Shown here: piece by piece, positions 17,251 to 26,031 of the stretch
How the letters are laid out: each line of letters starts with the position of its first letter
Position numbering within the stretch: the stretch's first letter is position 1
Source: Sphingomonas sp. PP-CE-1A-559
GTDB taxonomy: Bacteria; Pseudomonadota; Alphaproteobacteria; Sphingomonadales; Sphingomonadaceae
DNA length: 64,000 bases
Reading direction: 5' to 3'
Assembly: GCF_004340965.1 (NCBI RefSeq)
Contig: NZ_SLYA01000006.1
Coordinates: 51,967 to 115,966 of the forward strand
Notes under the pieces: generated by a model
Databases searched by the model: none
The model's input: only the letters and a program-made list of their open reading frames with translations
Told to the model about the DNA's origin: nothing
Position numbers and translations under genes: made by a program

Positions 17251-17811
17251 CTATCGGAGACCGGGTCTGTCGGGCTCACCGGCCCGTTTGCCGGAGAGAA
17301 AATGCCGTAGTTGTCGGATCTTGGATGTCTTTGCGGGCCGATGAACGATCTCCGCCAATTGCTCGACAAACGCATCCGAGGCGATGGTATTGAGCGTCGG
17401 ATACGCAGTCAGGTCATCGACCCGCTCGAGCAGCGCACGCAGTTCGACTTCCGTGTCCGCGGGGTAGATGCCGGGGCGATCGCCAAATTGCCGCAGGGTC
17501 GCGAACTGGTGGCCGTTGCGATGTTCGCCGAGCTTGTGGTTTCGCGGCATCACGATGATCGGCTTGCCGAACTCCATCGCGGTGATGATCGATCCCATGC
17601 CCGCATGGCACACCATCACGCGACACTCCTTCTGCAGATCGCGAAAGACGTCGTAGGCGACGTGCGCAAAGCTCTTTAGAGCGACCGGGCGATAGCGAGT
17701 CGGGCCGACCTGCGCGATCACATCGGACCGACCATGGTCGACCGCCCACCCGTCGACCGCGCGGATCAGGCGATCGAAGGGTAATTGCGTACCGACGGAC
17801 ACCAGGATCAC
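17251..17811 (-). CDS. PssE/Alg13-like glycosyltransferase catalytic subunit
   Basis: A 186-residue protein of the GT28 C-terminal type. It starts VILVSVGTQLPFDRL and contains CHAGMGSIITAMEFGKPII followed by PRNHKLGEHRNGHQ, the nucleotide-sugar binding site of the Alg13/MurG/PssE group. The GTG at 17811 overlaps the TGA of the partner gene as GTGA, showing coupled translation; frames extending further upstream would run through the partner gene. In rhizobia PssD and PssE form a split enzyme that adds glucuronic acid to the lipid-linked first sugar. The same two-subunit role is inferred here, with the specific sugar unproven. Confidence 0.85.
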   Translation of the reverse strand: MILVSVGTQLPFDRLIRAVDGWAVDHGRSDVIAQVGPTRYRPVALKSFAHVAYDVFRDLQKECRVMVCHAGMGSIITAMEFGKPIIVMPRNHKLGEHRNGHQFATLRQFGDRPGIYPADTEVELRALLERVDDLTAYPTLNTIASDAFVEQLAEIVHRPAKTSKIRQLRHFLSGKRAGEPDRPGLR

Positions 17812-18254
17812 AGGATTTGCCCTAGGTAACGCAGCGACGGGTTCTCGTCGGCGAGATGTTGCCACTGCGCGATTCGCAGATCGGCGAACGGCTTCACGAG
17901 GCGTCCCGACAGCGACAATGTTTCGCTGTTGGCGATGCTGTCGATCCAGATCGTTCTTGCGCCGAACATCTTGGCGATCATCAGCGCCAGCGCGCCCGGT
18001 GCGGCACCGGTCGACACGACCAGGTCTGGATCGAACGCTCGGAAGACCCGCAGCAAGCCAAGCAGGGTAGGTGCCATCGCCCAAGCCGAATCCCGCGCAG
18101 TGTCGGCGATTTCGAGAACCTCGCGGTCGCCGAGCGGGGGCGTCATGCCTTTGGACGTGCTGACGAATTGGCAGTCCGCGCCGACGAACGCCGCGCGAAG
18201 GCGGTGAAGTTCGATCCAATGCCCACCGGCCGAGGCGACAAGCAGGACGCGCAT
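17808..18254 (-). CDS. PssD/Alg14-like membrane-anchor glycosyltransferase subunit
   Basis: A 148-residue protein that starts MRVLLVASAGGHWIEL, the Alg14/PssD N-terminal signature with its glycine-rich turn. It contains LVVSTGAAPGALALMIAK and TIWIDSIANSETLSLSG. Alg14-type proteins recruit the catalytic Alg13/PssE subunit to the membrane and bind the lipid acceptor. The frame stays open 59 codons upstream, but those residues are unlike the family and ATG 18254 gives the canonical start. It is the first gene of the minus-strand EPS operon, so its promoter should be in the 18255-18666 gap. Confidence 0.85.
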   Translation of the reverse strand: MRVLLVASAGGHWIELHRLRAAFVGADCQFVSTSKGMTPPLGDREVLEIADTARDSAWAMAPTLLGLLRVFRAFDPDLVVSTGAAPGALALMIAKMFGARTIWIDSIANSETLSLSGRLVKPFADLRIAQWQHLADENPSLRYLGQIL

Positions 18255-18666
18255 TGGGGTGCCGCTATCCGGATTTACCGGGAAGCGCAAATGATCGATC
18301 GATGCAACGGGTGTATTCGTTCGCCGCGGCGTAGAATCCGCCGATGATGTGGCAGTATCGCTGTCATTGCCCGGGTTCACGAAGAACCGCTCGGGCAGGG
18401 AACGGGCTGACGTTGATCCGACCTCAGCCACTTTGTCGCGTCCCCATCTTGCGCCACCAGTCCACCGGGATCATGCTCGACTTGGTGCATACCGTCCGTG
18501 ACTGGCCCTCTTCAATTATCGGCCAGCCCATGGGATGTGCAGTGCTCCACTATCGCAGACTTCGATATTCCAGCAATCGAACCAATTGATCGCAATGGCA
18601 TATTCAAGTTAGATCGCCGCGCTTCCCCCACGACCTTGCGGGAAACGCTATACCGGAGATGTTGCG
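18255..18666. other. Divergent intergenic region, probable EPS operon promoter
   Basis: A gap of 412 bases between pssD-like (-) and the phosphatase gene (+). It is visibly richer in A+T than the flanking genes, especially 18500-18620, and short frames in it look non-coding. It must carry the promoters for both directions. I could not assign -35/-10 boxes with confidence. Confidence 0.5.
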
Positions 18667-19392
18667 TTGCCAAGCACCGATTCTGGTGACCGAATATATG
18701 CCATCGGTGACATCCACGGCCGATACGACCTTCTCCAGATGTTGATCGCGCGGATCGGCGAGCATTCTGCAAGCTTGCCGCCGGCTCGCTCGCTGTACGT
18801 GGTTTTGATCGGAGACGTCGTCGATCGGGGGCCGCAAAGCGCCGAGGTGCTGGCAATGCTTTATGGTCTCCAGCGCCAAAATAGTCGCGTCATCGTCCTG
18901 CTCGGCAATCATGAAGAGGCGATGCTTCAGGCGCTCGACGGCGATCCGGACGCATTGCGGCGATGGCTTTCGGTGGGCGGCGATGCGACGCTCGCCAGCT
19001 TCGGCATCGCACCGCTGCGCACCGACGACGACCCACGCGACTATATGAACGGCGCGCGACGCGCGATCCCGCGGCAATGGCTAGCCTGGCTTCGTCAATT
19101 GCCGCTCAGCGTCCAGTCCGGAGACTATTACTTCGTCCATGCGGGTGTTCGCCCCGGTGTCGCGCTTGCGCGGCAGGTGCGCGACGACATGCTGTGGATC
19201 CGTGGCGAGTTCCTGCGGTCCGAACGCAACTTCGGCGCGGTCGTCGTCCACGGACACAGCATTACCCCCGATGTCGATGTCCGCGAGAACCGGATTGGTA
19301 TCGATACCGGTGCGTATCGAACAGGCGTTCTCAGTGCGATCTACTTGGAGGGTGAAAAAAGGGACATACTTGCTGTCTCGTTGCCAATGTGA
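18667..19392 (+). CDS. PPP-family metallophosphoesterase (protein phosphatase)
   Basis: A 241-residue phosphatase with the complete PPP signature: GDIHGR (about residues 14-19), GDVVDRGP (about 49-56) and GNHE (about 79-82), then FVHAGVRPG and VVHGHS near the end. These residues bind two metal ions. Relatives include lambda phosphatase and PrpA/PrpB, several of which remove phosphate from Ser/Thr and Tyr. The start is TTG at 18667, eight bases after GGAG; no ATG is available in frame before GDIHGR. It lies between two loci for EPS tyrosine kinases, which makes those kinases candidate substrates. ApaH-like dinucleotide hydrolysis is the main alternative. Confidence 0.85.
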   Translation: MPSTDSGDRIYAIGDIHGRYDLLQMLIARIGEHSASLPPARSLYVVLIGDVVDRGPQSAEVLAMLYGLQRQNSRVIVLLGNHEEAMLQALDGDPDALRRWLSVGGDATLASFGIAPLRTDDDPRDYMNGARRAIPRQWLAWLRQLPLSVQSGDYYFVHAGVRPGVALARQVRDDMLWIRGEFLRSERNFGAVVVHGHSITPDVDVRENRIGIDTGAYRTGVLSAIYLEGEKRDILAVSLPM

Positions 19393-19570
19393 ACTCGCAA
19401 AAGTGAGCAGTTGCAGCAAATTGTAAAAAACAAACGATTCTGTTGTAAGGAACAGACGGTTTGTACAATTAATCCAGGTTAGTGGCGCGATCCCTGTACT
19501 TGACTCTTCTGCCAGCAAGTGAGTAACTGAAGTATAGGCGCGGAACCGCCGTATTCAGGGGTCGGAAATC

Positions 19571-19843
19571 ATGTTCAAAAAGATCATTCTTGGAGCGGCG
19601 CTCGCTAGCCAGGCTTTCATCGGTACCGCGTATGCAGCACCGGCGCGTCCGCAAGCAGTCAGCTTCGACAGCGTAAAGATGGTCGATGCTGCCGGTTCGC
19701 CGATGCGCGTCGGAACGTCGGCCAAGCGCAAGAATGATCTTGCCGGCGCACCATTCTTGCTGCCGCTGCTCGGTGTCGTTGCCCTGGTTGCAGTGGTTGC
19801 GGTCGTTGCCAGTGGTGGTGACGACGACTCCAGCCCGAACTGA
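19571..19843 (+). CDS. Small secreted protein with C-terminal hydrophobic segment
   Basis: A 90-residue protein. Residues 1-22 form a signal peptide ending AYA. A short polar stretch rich in Lys, Arg and Ser follows, then a strongly hydrophobic segment (about residues 59-80) and an acidic tail GGDDDSSPN. There is no known domain. The gene stands alone, with an A+T-rich leader in front and a strong terminator behind, suggesting separate and possibly high expression. Its position between the phosphatase and the polymerase/Wza/Wzc genes suggests a role at the envelope during EPS production. The acidic end differs from the basic end of exosortase PEP-CTERM substrates. Confidence 0.75.
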   Translation: MFKKIILGAALASQAFIGTAYAAPARPQAVSFDSVKMVDAAGSPMRVGTSAKRKNDLAGAPFLLPLLGVVALVAVVAVVASGGDDDSSPN

Positions 19844-19888
19844 TCGGCTGACGCTGCCTCGCTAGGCACGCGATCGCGAGAGTTATTG

Positions 19889-19928
19889 AGGCGAAGCATT
19901 CGAACGAGTGCTTCGCCTTTATCTTTTT
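19889..19928 (+). terminator. Rho-independent terminator
   Basis: A perfect 10-base stem, arms 19889-19898 and 19909-19918, with a 10-base loop, followed by a T-rich tract (TTATCTTTTT). It begins 46 bases after the stop of the small secreted protein gene and should end that transcript. Confidence 0.85.
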
Positions 19929-20255
19929 GTGCCTTTCAGTGGTTTTTGATCCACGGTCGCGTTCGGTAACGTCAAAAGCGTCCGGGTGGCGACGTCGACG
20001 ACTTACCGACTGGGGGCGTGATCTTCGCCAACTTCTGTTGATCGATGAATCGGCACGATCGTTCCGGCCGATTGCGACGATCGATCGCTTGGCGGGCTCA
20101 CCTGCCTGTCCCAGTCCTTATCGAAGCGGTCCATCGATGGCTTTACGTGACGTACGATCGCTAACGGTAAGCGCGGGATCGCATGACCCGGTGGACGCCA
20201 TCGTCATGCTGTGCCGCAGCGAGCACCATTGCTACGTTGCGTGGAGGCGTTCCGC
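19929..20255. other. Leader region of the polymerase-wza-wzc operon
   Basis: About 327 bases between the terminator and the ATG at 20256. Frames crossing it are not protein-like. The segment should contain the promoter of the downstream EPS genes. The only clear element is the GGAGG ribosome site at 20243-20247, eight bases before the start codon. Confidence 0.5.
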
Positions 20256-22937
20256 ATGAGCGGCATGAACGAGCGTCGCGGCTCTCGAAGAGAGAGTGGC
20301 CGGTCCGGCGGACGGTCTAGCGGACGGTCTCGCACTGACAGGTTCGGTTTGTCGTCGTCATGGCGAGCCGATGCGCCGTTGGTGGCGTTCCTGATCGTCC
20401 TGCTGTTCGGCGGGGGCGCGGGCACTGGCTATCCGCTGATCGAACTCGCCGCGCAAATTCTGGCACTGGTCCTGATCGTCCGCGCCGCTCGTCCGGCACC
20501 CTCCGCAATCAACACGCTTGCGTCCGCGACGACCGCTACGAGATCGGTCGCACTGAGCCGATTCCTGCTGGTGTTCGCCGCTGCGGCGCTCCTGCTGGTG
20601 GCGCAACTGGTGCCGCTGCCCGCGGAATGGTGGCATGGCCTGCCGGCGCGCGAGACGGCGGTACAGATCTTCACGCTGCTCGGCTGGACGACGCGGTGGC
20701 ACGCCTTCAGCATGACGCCCGATACGACGTTTACCGCGTTGCTCACGTTGCTCGTGCCGCTAGCCGCGATGCTGACGGTGGCGGGACTTCCACTCCAGTC
20801 GCGCGTGACGATGCTGAGGCTGATCGTCATCGCCGCGGTGATCTCGACGGTGCTCGCCGCGTTGCAGGTCGCGGCCGGCGGCAGTGCGCCGGTCCTCTAC
20901 GAAACCGCACATCGCGGGTTCGGCGTCGGCTTCTTCGTCAACCGCAACCATCAGGCGACGTTCCTGCTGGTGTCGATCGTCTTCGCGGCGGTGCCGGGCG
21001 TGATGGGCACGGGCGCGGCGCGCCGGCTCGGGATGCTCGGCGTCATCGGCTTCCTGTCGCTCGGCATTCTCGCGACCAGTTCGCGCACCGCGTTGCTGTT
21101 GCTGCCGATCTCCCTGATCGTCGCGTTCGCCCTGGTCGGCGACGTCCGGCGCACCGGCAAGTCGGTCGCTGCGGCCGCCGCGCTCTATGTCGTCGGCGGG
21201 CTCCTGTTGTCGCGCACCGATCTGGTCCAGCGCCTGTTCGCGCGCTTCACCACGGTCGCCGAAGAGCTGCGCTATCAATATTGGGAGAACTCGCTCTACA
21301 TCGTCCGCGAGACGTTCCCGTTCGGCACCGGCTTTGGCAGCTTCGAGCGAGTCTATCGCAGCGTCGAGCCACTCGGGCAGGTCTCGCCGCTCAGCGTCAA
21401 CCACGCGCACAATGATTTCCTCGAACTCGTCCTCGAAGGGGGGCTGCCCGCGGCGATCCTGATTGCGGCGGGGCTGATCGTACTGATCGTCTCGCTGGTA
21501 TCAGGTTGGCGTCACGCTGGCGATCGTAGTGCGAGCGACCGGCAGAGCGGCGATCGTCACGCCGGCACGCGTCAGGAGCGCGCGACACTGGTCGCGGGCG
21601 GAGCGGCGATCGCGCTGATCCTGTTGTTCTCGCTGGTCGATTATCCACTGCGCATGGCGGGGATCGCAGGCCTGTTCGGCGCCGCGCTCGGCCTGATCGC
21701 CGCGGTCGGTCGTCCGCAGTCCCGCACGACCGCGTCCTTCGCCTGGACGCCCTCGACCATAGCGATGACGATCGTTGCGGCCATTGTCGGGTTGGCGGCG
21801 AGTGGCGATGCGGCGGGTCGCTTCCTGACGTTGCGCGGCCAGCCCGCGGCCGCGACGACCGTCTCGCCGTGGTCGGCCAGCGCCTGGTCGGCGCTTGCCA
21901 ATGCCGAGCAACTCGCGAGCCAGCCAGCCGCGGCACGCGCTGCTGCGGCCCGTGCGCTGGCGATCGATCCGATTGATGCGGGGGCAGTCCGCGCGCACGG
22001 CTATGCCGATCTCGCGCTCGACCAGCCGGTGCGCGGCAGCGCGTTGCTACAGGCGGGCGCGGCGCTGGGCTGGCGCGATACGTTGATGCAATTGTGGCTG
22101 GCGGAACGCGCGCTCGAGGTTGGCAGCACGGGTGTCGCCGCCGAGCGCATCGACGCGCTGTTGCGCCGCGCACAGCTGCCCGACGCGCTGATGCCCCAGA
22201 TGCGGCGGACCTATCTGTCGCCCGGCGGCGTCGATGCAGTCGTCGCGCGCCTCGGCGATGCGCCCAAATGGCGGCAGGGGTTCTTCAACCTGATCGCCAA
22301 GGATGCTGCCGAATCGGTGCCGCGCACACTCGAATTTCTCGGCAAGCTGCAGAAGGCGGGCGTCGCCGCGACGCCGCTGGAAACCACGCTGATCCGCTGG
22401 CAGCTCGGTGACAGGGGCGACGTGGCCGGCGCGCGTCAGGTCTGGCTCGCGAGCGGTGGCCGCGGACTAGTCGCGGATGGCGGGTTCGAGGCGTTGCCGT
22501 CACCACTGCCGGGTGGGGTCATCCCCTATGCCTGGGGCGCGCCGAGCTTGCCGGGCGTACGCGTGATCCCGGCGGATCGCGGCGCGGACGGCAGCGGCCA
22601 CGCACTGCAGATCGTCTCGGACGGGCTGTCGAGCGGCACCGCGCTGGCGCAGGCGATAACGCTGCCGCCGGGCCGCTGGCGGGTGAGCGCCATGGTCCGC
22701 GGTGCCGACGTTCCGGCCACGCTTTCGCTGACATGCGCCGGTCGACCGGCGTCGATCACGACCGACGGCATCACGCTTGATGGGCGAGGGGCGGGCTGGC
22801 GACAGATGGCTGGTGTCGTCACGGTCGGAACCGGCTGTCCGGTGCAGATCCTGGGGCTCAACCTGCGCGAGCGTGGCGGGCAACCCGGCGTGTTCTGGAT
22901 CGATTCGGTCCGCATCGCCGCCGCGGCCGGGCAGTGA
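20256..22937 (+). CDS. Wzy/O-antigen-ligase polymerase with periplasmic C-terminal extension
   Basis: An 893-residue protein. The first ~440 residues hold about 12 membrane spans with NRNHQATFLL and the ligase motif NHAHNDFLELVLEGGLP. A soluble part follows with helical repeats suggestive of TPRs (for example SAWSALANAEQLASQPAAAR), and the last ~155 residues (from GLVADGGFEAL) look like a jelly-roll carbohydrate-binding module, with PGRWRVSAMV and ending in WIDSVRIA. The ATG 20256 is supported by GGAGG; a GTG 15 codons upstream lacks such a site. It is the first gene of a + strand trio with a Wza and a Wzc. It probably polymerises or transfers EPS, using the C-terminal domain to hold the product. 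Confidence 0.82.
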   Translation: MSGMNERRGSRRESGRSGGRSSGRSRTDRFGLSSSWRADAPLVAFLIVLLFGGGAGTGYPLIELAAQILALVLIVRAARPAPSAINTLASATTATRSVALSRFLLVFAAAALLLVAQLVPLPAEWWHGLPARETAVQIFTLLGWTTRWHAFSMTPDTTFTALLTLLVPLAAMLTVAGLPLQSRVTMLRLIVIAAVISTVLAALQVAAGGSAPVLYETAHRGFGVGFFVNRNHQATFLLVSIVFAAVPGVMGTGAARRLGMLGVIGFLSLGILATSSRTALLLLPISLIVAFALVGDVRRTGKSVAAAAALYVVGGLLLSRTDLVQRLFARFTTVAEELRYQYWENSLYIVRETFPFGTGFGSFERVYRSVEPLGQVSPLSVNHAHNDFLELVLEGGLPAAILIAAGLIVLIVSLVSGWRHAGDRSASDRQSGDRHAGTRQERATLVAGGAAIALILLFSLVDYPLRMAGIAGLFGAALGLIAAVGRPQSRTTASFAWTPSTIAMTIVAAIVGLAASGDAAGRFLTLRGQPAAATTVSPWSASAWSALANAEQLASQPAAARAAAARALAIDPIDAGAVRAHGYADLALDQPVRGSALLQAGAALGWRDTLMQLWLAERALEVGSTGVAAERIDALLRRAQLPDALMPQMRRTYLSPGGVDAVVARLGDAPKWRQGFFNLIAKDAAESVPRTLEFLGKLQKAGVAATPLETTLIRWQLGDRGDVAGARQVWLASGGRGLVADGGFEALPSPLPGGVIPYAWGAPSLPGVRVIPADRGADGSGHALQIVSDGLSSGTALAQAITLPPGRWRVSAMVRGADVPATLSLTCAGRPASITTDGITLDGRGAGWRQMAGVVTVGTGCPVQILGLNLRERGGQPGVFWIDSVRIAAAAGQ

Positions 22938-23031
22938 CGTCCATGCGGGCGCCGGTAACACAGGTTAGACGCTTGACCGAGTGCACCGGGTAGTGCGAGG
23001 GTTCGTCATTCCAAAGGGGCAAGATCAACGG

Positions 23032-23733
23032 ATGCGAGCGACCTTGATAGGGGTGGTCGCGCTGAGCGCCATGCTCGGCGCGTGCGCCGACGATAATGTC
23101 GGCCCTAACCTCCGAACCGGCGAAGCCGCGTATGAGACGATCCCGGCGCCTGTGGGGGCGCCACGGGTGCAGGATTATCGTATCGGCGCGCTCGATACGC
23201 TCGACATCGTCGTGTTCCAGGAAGCCGACATCTCGACGCGCGGGGTCGTCGTCGATGCCGCCGGCGTCATATCGATGCCGTTGATCGGACGGATCCAGGC
23301 GGCCGGCAACACCAGCACGCAGCTCGCCGACCTGCTCGCCGCGAAGCTGGCCGAGCGGTTCTACGTCAATCCGCAAGTCACGGTCACCGTCGCCAGTTCG
23401 GTCGCGCAGCGCGTCACCGTGCAGGGCGACGTCAAGGAGCCGGGCATCTATCCGATTTCCGGGCCGACCACGCTGCTCGACACGATCGCGCTTGCCAAGG
23501 GCGAGAGCGAGGACGCGTCGTTGCGCGAGGTGATCGTGATCCGTTACATCGACGGCAAGCGGATGGGCGCGGTGTTCGATCTGAAGCGGATCCGCCGCGG
23601 TGACGATGCCGATCCCGCGATCGCGGCTCGCGACACGATCATCGTCGGTCATTCGACGGGCAAGTCGGCCTGGCATGATATTCTGCGCGCGGCACCGTTG
23701 CTCGCGGGCTTCGGCGTCTTCGCGCAATTCTAA
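23032..23733 (+). CDS. Second Wza-type polysaccharide export lipoprotein
   Basis: A 233-residue lipoprotein with lipobox LGAC (Cys at about residue 18). The Poly_export domain starts YRIGALDTLDIVVFQE and includes VVDAAGVISMPLIGRI; an SLBB-like domain follows (VTVQGDVKEPGIYPI). A short C-terminal segment after it (HDILRAAPLLAGFGVF) is hydrophobic but shorter than the Wza pore helix region. A GTG at 22981 is in frame, but the ATG 23032 places the signal peptide at the very start. It lies 23 bases before the kinase gene, so the two should be co-translated. It differs from the 195-residue homologue at 16595-17182. Confidence 0.88.
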   Translation: MRATLIGVVALSAMLGACADDNVGPNLRTGEAAYETIPAPVGAPRVQDYRIGALDTLDIVVFQEADISTRGVVVDAAGVISMPLIGRIQAAGNTSTQLADLLAAKLAERFYVNPQVTVTVASSVAQRVTVQGDVKEPGIYPISGPTTLLDTIALAKGESEDASLREVIVIRYIDGKRMGAVFDLKRIRRGDDADPAIAARDTIIVGHSTGKSAWHDILRAAPLLAGFGVFAQF

Positions 23734-23756
23734 GATCACAGGAAGAGAACTGACTC

Positions 23757-25988
23757 ATGGGGAGTGTCGACGTCTCTCAGGGCGCTCTCACGCCGAACGA
23801 CCGGCGGAACTTCGGTTCGGCTCCCGGGTCGAATTTCGCCGAGCGCGAAGACTTTTCCGTGCCTGAGGGCGAGGAGGACGAACCGGCGATCGATCTTCGC
23901 GCGGTATGGGCGACGATCTTCCGCAATCGGTACATGATGATCGCGATCGTCGGCGTCGCGCTGATGCTCGGCATCGCCTCCGCGTTGCTGATGCCGCGCA
24001 AGTATACGGCGCAGTCGAGCATTCAGATCGACCAGCAGGTCGCCAAGGTTCTCGGCACCGAGGATTCGGAGCCGCAGGTCGCCGGCAGTGACGCCGATCG
24101 CTTCCTCCAGACGCAGGCGGACGTGCTCAACAGCCGGGCGATCGCGCGCCGCGTTTCGGACAGCCTCGCGCTGAGTGCGAACGACGAGTTCCTCAAGCGG
24201 ATGACCGGCGCGCGCCAGATCGAGATCAAGCCGGGCGATGCCAGCCTTGCTGATCAGGTCGTCGACGTCTTGCAAAAGAACCTGACGATCGACCTTCGCC
24301 GCAACTCGCGCGTCGTCCACATCATCTTCACCAGCCGCGACCCCGCGCTCGCCGCAGAGATCGCCAACAGCTACGCGACCAACTTCATCGAGGGGAATAT
24401 CCAGCGGAAATTCTCCGCGTCGTCCTATTCCCGCCGGTTCCTCCAGAACCAGCTCGGCCTCGCCAAGACCCGCCTCGAAGGGTCCGAGCGCGACCTGATC
24501 GCCTATGCCCGGTCCGCGCGGTTGATCGACGCCAGCGCGGGCGCGCGCCAGCAGGAAGCGGACAACGCGCCGCGCTCGCTCGTCACCGCCAACCTCATTC
24601 AGCTCAACGCCGATTCGGCGACGTCGGAGGCCAACCGCCTGCGGACGCGCGCGCGGTGGGAGCAGGCGCGTCGTGCGCCGCTGATGTCGCTGCCCGAAGT
24701 GCAGGCGAACGAGGCGGTCCAGCGTCTGTCGCAGAAGCGCGCCGAGGATATCGCCAGCCTTAGCGAAGTCCGCCGCCGCCTGAAGCCCGATCACCCGGTC
24801 GTGATCCAGGCACTTGCCGAGATCGCCACGCTCGACCAGCAGATCCGCCAGCTTGCGGAGGTGACGCGCAAGTCGATCGAGAACCAGTATCTGACCGCCG
24901 AACGCCAGAACCGCGCGCTCATCCAGCAGGTCACATCGCTCCAGGGCGCCACGCTTGCCGAACAGGGTCGCAGCGTTCGCTACAATATCCTGCGCCGCGA
25001 GGTGGATACCAACCGCCAGCTCTATGAGGGCCTGCTCCAGCGCTACAAGGAGGTCAGCGCCGAGGCGGGGATCACGACCAACAACGTCTCCAGCGTCGAT
25101 ACTGCCGAACAGCCCCGCCGTCCGACGTCGCCGCGGCCGCTGTTGAACGTCGCGCTCGCGCTGATCGCCGGGCTCGCACTGGCGATGCTTTATGCGTTCG
25201 GCCGCGACTATCTCGACGATTCGATCCGCGATCCGCAGGATGTCGAGCAGAAGCTGCACATCCCGCTGCTCGGCGTCGTGCCCGACACGCGGGGCGATTC
25301 GCCGCTCGACGCGCTCAACAATCCGAAGTCGGAGATCGCCGAGGCGTATCACGCGATCCGGACGTCGATCGAGCTGTCGTCGAACCAGGGTCCGCCGCGG
25401 TCGATCCTGGTCACCGGCAGCAGCAAGTCGGAAGGCAAGTCGACCACCTCGTTCGCCCTCGCGCGCGACTTCGCCGGGCTCGGCCGTCGCGTCCTGCTGG
25501 TCGATGCGGATCTGCGGCGCCCGTCGCTGCACCGCACGCTGGGGATCACCTTGCCCGAAATCGGCCTTTCGTCGGTCCTCGCGCGGATGACCGAGCGCGG
25601 CGCGTCGATCCTGCCGACCGCGTTCCCCGGGCTCAGCTTCCTGCCGAGCGGACGACTGCCACCGGATCCCGCGACGCTGTTCGCGGGGACGGCGATGCAG
25701 GATCTGCTCGCCGCGCTGGAGGCGGATTACGACGTCGTGATCGTCGACGGCCCGCCGGTCCTGGCACTCGCCGATGCGGCGCAGTTGACGGCCGCAGCGC
25801 AGGCCACCGTGTTCGTCGCCGAAGCATCGAGCGCACATTTCGGGCAGGCACGCAATGCCGTGTCCCGCCTGCTCCGCGCCGGCGGCACCGTGATCGGCTG
25901 CGTCATGACGAAGTACAACGCGAAGAAGGCAGGCTTCGGCCAGTCCTATGATTACTACCGCTATCGCTACGACGACGCGTCGAAATAA
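23757..25988 (+). CDS. Second Wzc-type EPS co-polymerase with tyrosine autokinase
   Basis: A 743-residue protein with a 50-residue acidic cytoplasmic head, membrane spans at about 58-79 and 463-483, and a periplasmic Wzz/GNVR domain with coiled coils between them. The kinase domain has Walker A GSSKSEGKSTTS (about 552-563), Walker A' LLVDADLRRPS (about 580), Walker B VVIVDGPPV (about 660) and a tyrosine-rich tail SYDYYRYRYDD. It is preceded by AGGAAGAG and ends in a strong hairpin. The expected role is control of chain length for the polymerase two genes upstream and opening of its Wza partner, reset by cycles of tyrosine phosphorylation. Confidence 0.92.
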   Translation: MGSVDVSQGALTPNDRRNFGSAPGSNFAEREDFSVPEGEEDEPAIDLRAVWATIFRNRYMMIAIVGVALMLGIASALLMPRKYTAQSSIQIDQQVAKVLGTEDSEPQVAGSDADRFLQTQADVLNSRAIARRVSDSLALSANDEFLKRMTGARQIEIKPGDASLADQVVDVLQKNLTIDLRRNSRVVHIIFTSRDPALAAEIANSYATNFIEGNIQRKFSASSYSRRFLQNQLGLAKTRLEGSERDLIAYARSARLIDASAGARQQEADNAPRSLVTANLIQLNADSATSEANRLRTRARWEQARRAPLMSLPEVQANEAVQRLSQKRAEDIASLSEVRRRLKPDHPVVIQALAEIATLDQQIRQLAEVTRKSIENQYLTAERQNRALIQQVTSLQGATLAEQGRSVRYNILRREVDTNRQLYEGLLQRYKEVSAEAGITTNNVSSVDTAEQPRRPTSPRPLLNVALALIAGLALAMLYAFGRDYLDDSIRDPQDVEQKLHIPLLGVVPDTRGDSPLDALNNPKSEIAEAYHAIRTSIELSSNQGPPRSILVTGSSKSEGKSTTSFALARDFAGLGRRVLLVDADLRRPSLHRTLGITLPEIGLSSVLARMTERGASILPTAFPGLSFLPSGRLPPDPATLFAGTAMQDLLAALEADYDVVIVDGPPVLALADAAQLTAAAQATVFVAEASSAHFGQARNAVSRLLRAGGTVIGCVMTKYNAKKAGFGQSYDYYRYRYDDASK

Positions 25989-25997
25989 GCCGCACTG

Positions 25998-26023
25998 CTG
26001 CTCCGGCTTGGGCCGGAGCAGCT
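25998..26023. terminator. Hairpin terminator between convergent genes
   Basis: A perfect 11-base stem (25998-26008 with 26013-26023) and a four-base TTGG loop, placed ten bases after the Wzc-type gene and eight bases before the stop of the convergent Rap1a-like gene. It lacks a T-run but probably ends both transcripts. Confidence 0.65.
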
Positions 26024-26031
26024 AGCGCACG

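Noticed and set aside
19441..19540. Sigma-70-type promoter with TTGACT at 19500
   Set aside because: The -35 box is good, but the hexamer 17 bases downstream (GTAACT) is a poor -10 box, so no promoter was called.
19571..19843. PEP-CTERM/exosortase substrate
   Set aside because: It has a signal peptide and C-terminal hydrophobic segment, but no PEP motif and an acidic instead of basic end. No exosortase gene is in the window.
19927..20259. A 110-codon plus-strand frame before the polymerase gene
   Set aside because: No ribosome site, composition not protein-like, and it starts inside the terminator of the previous gene.
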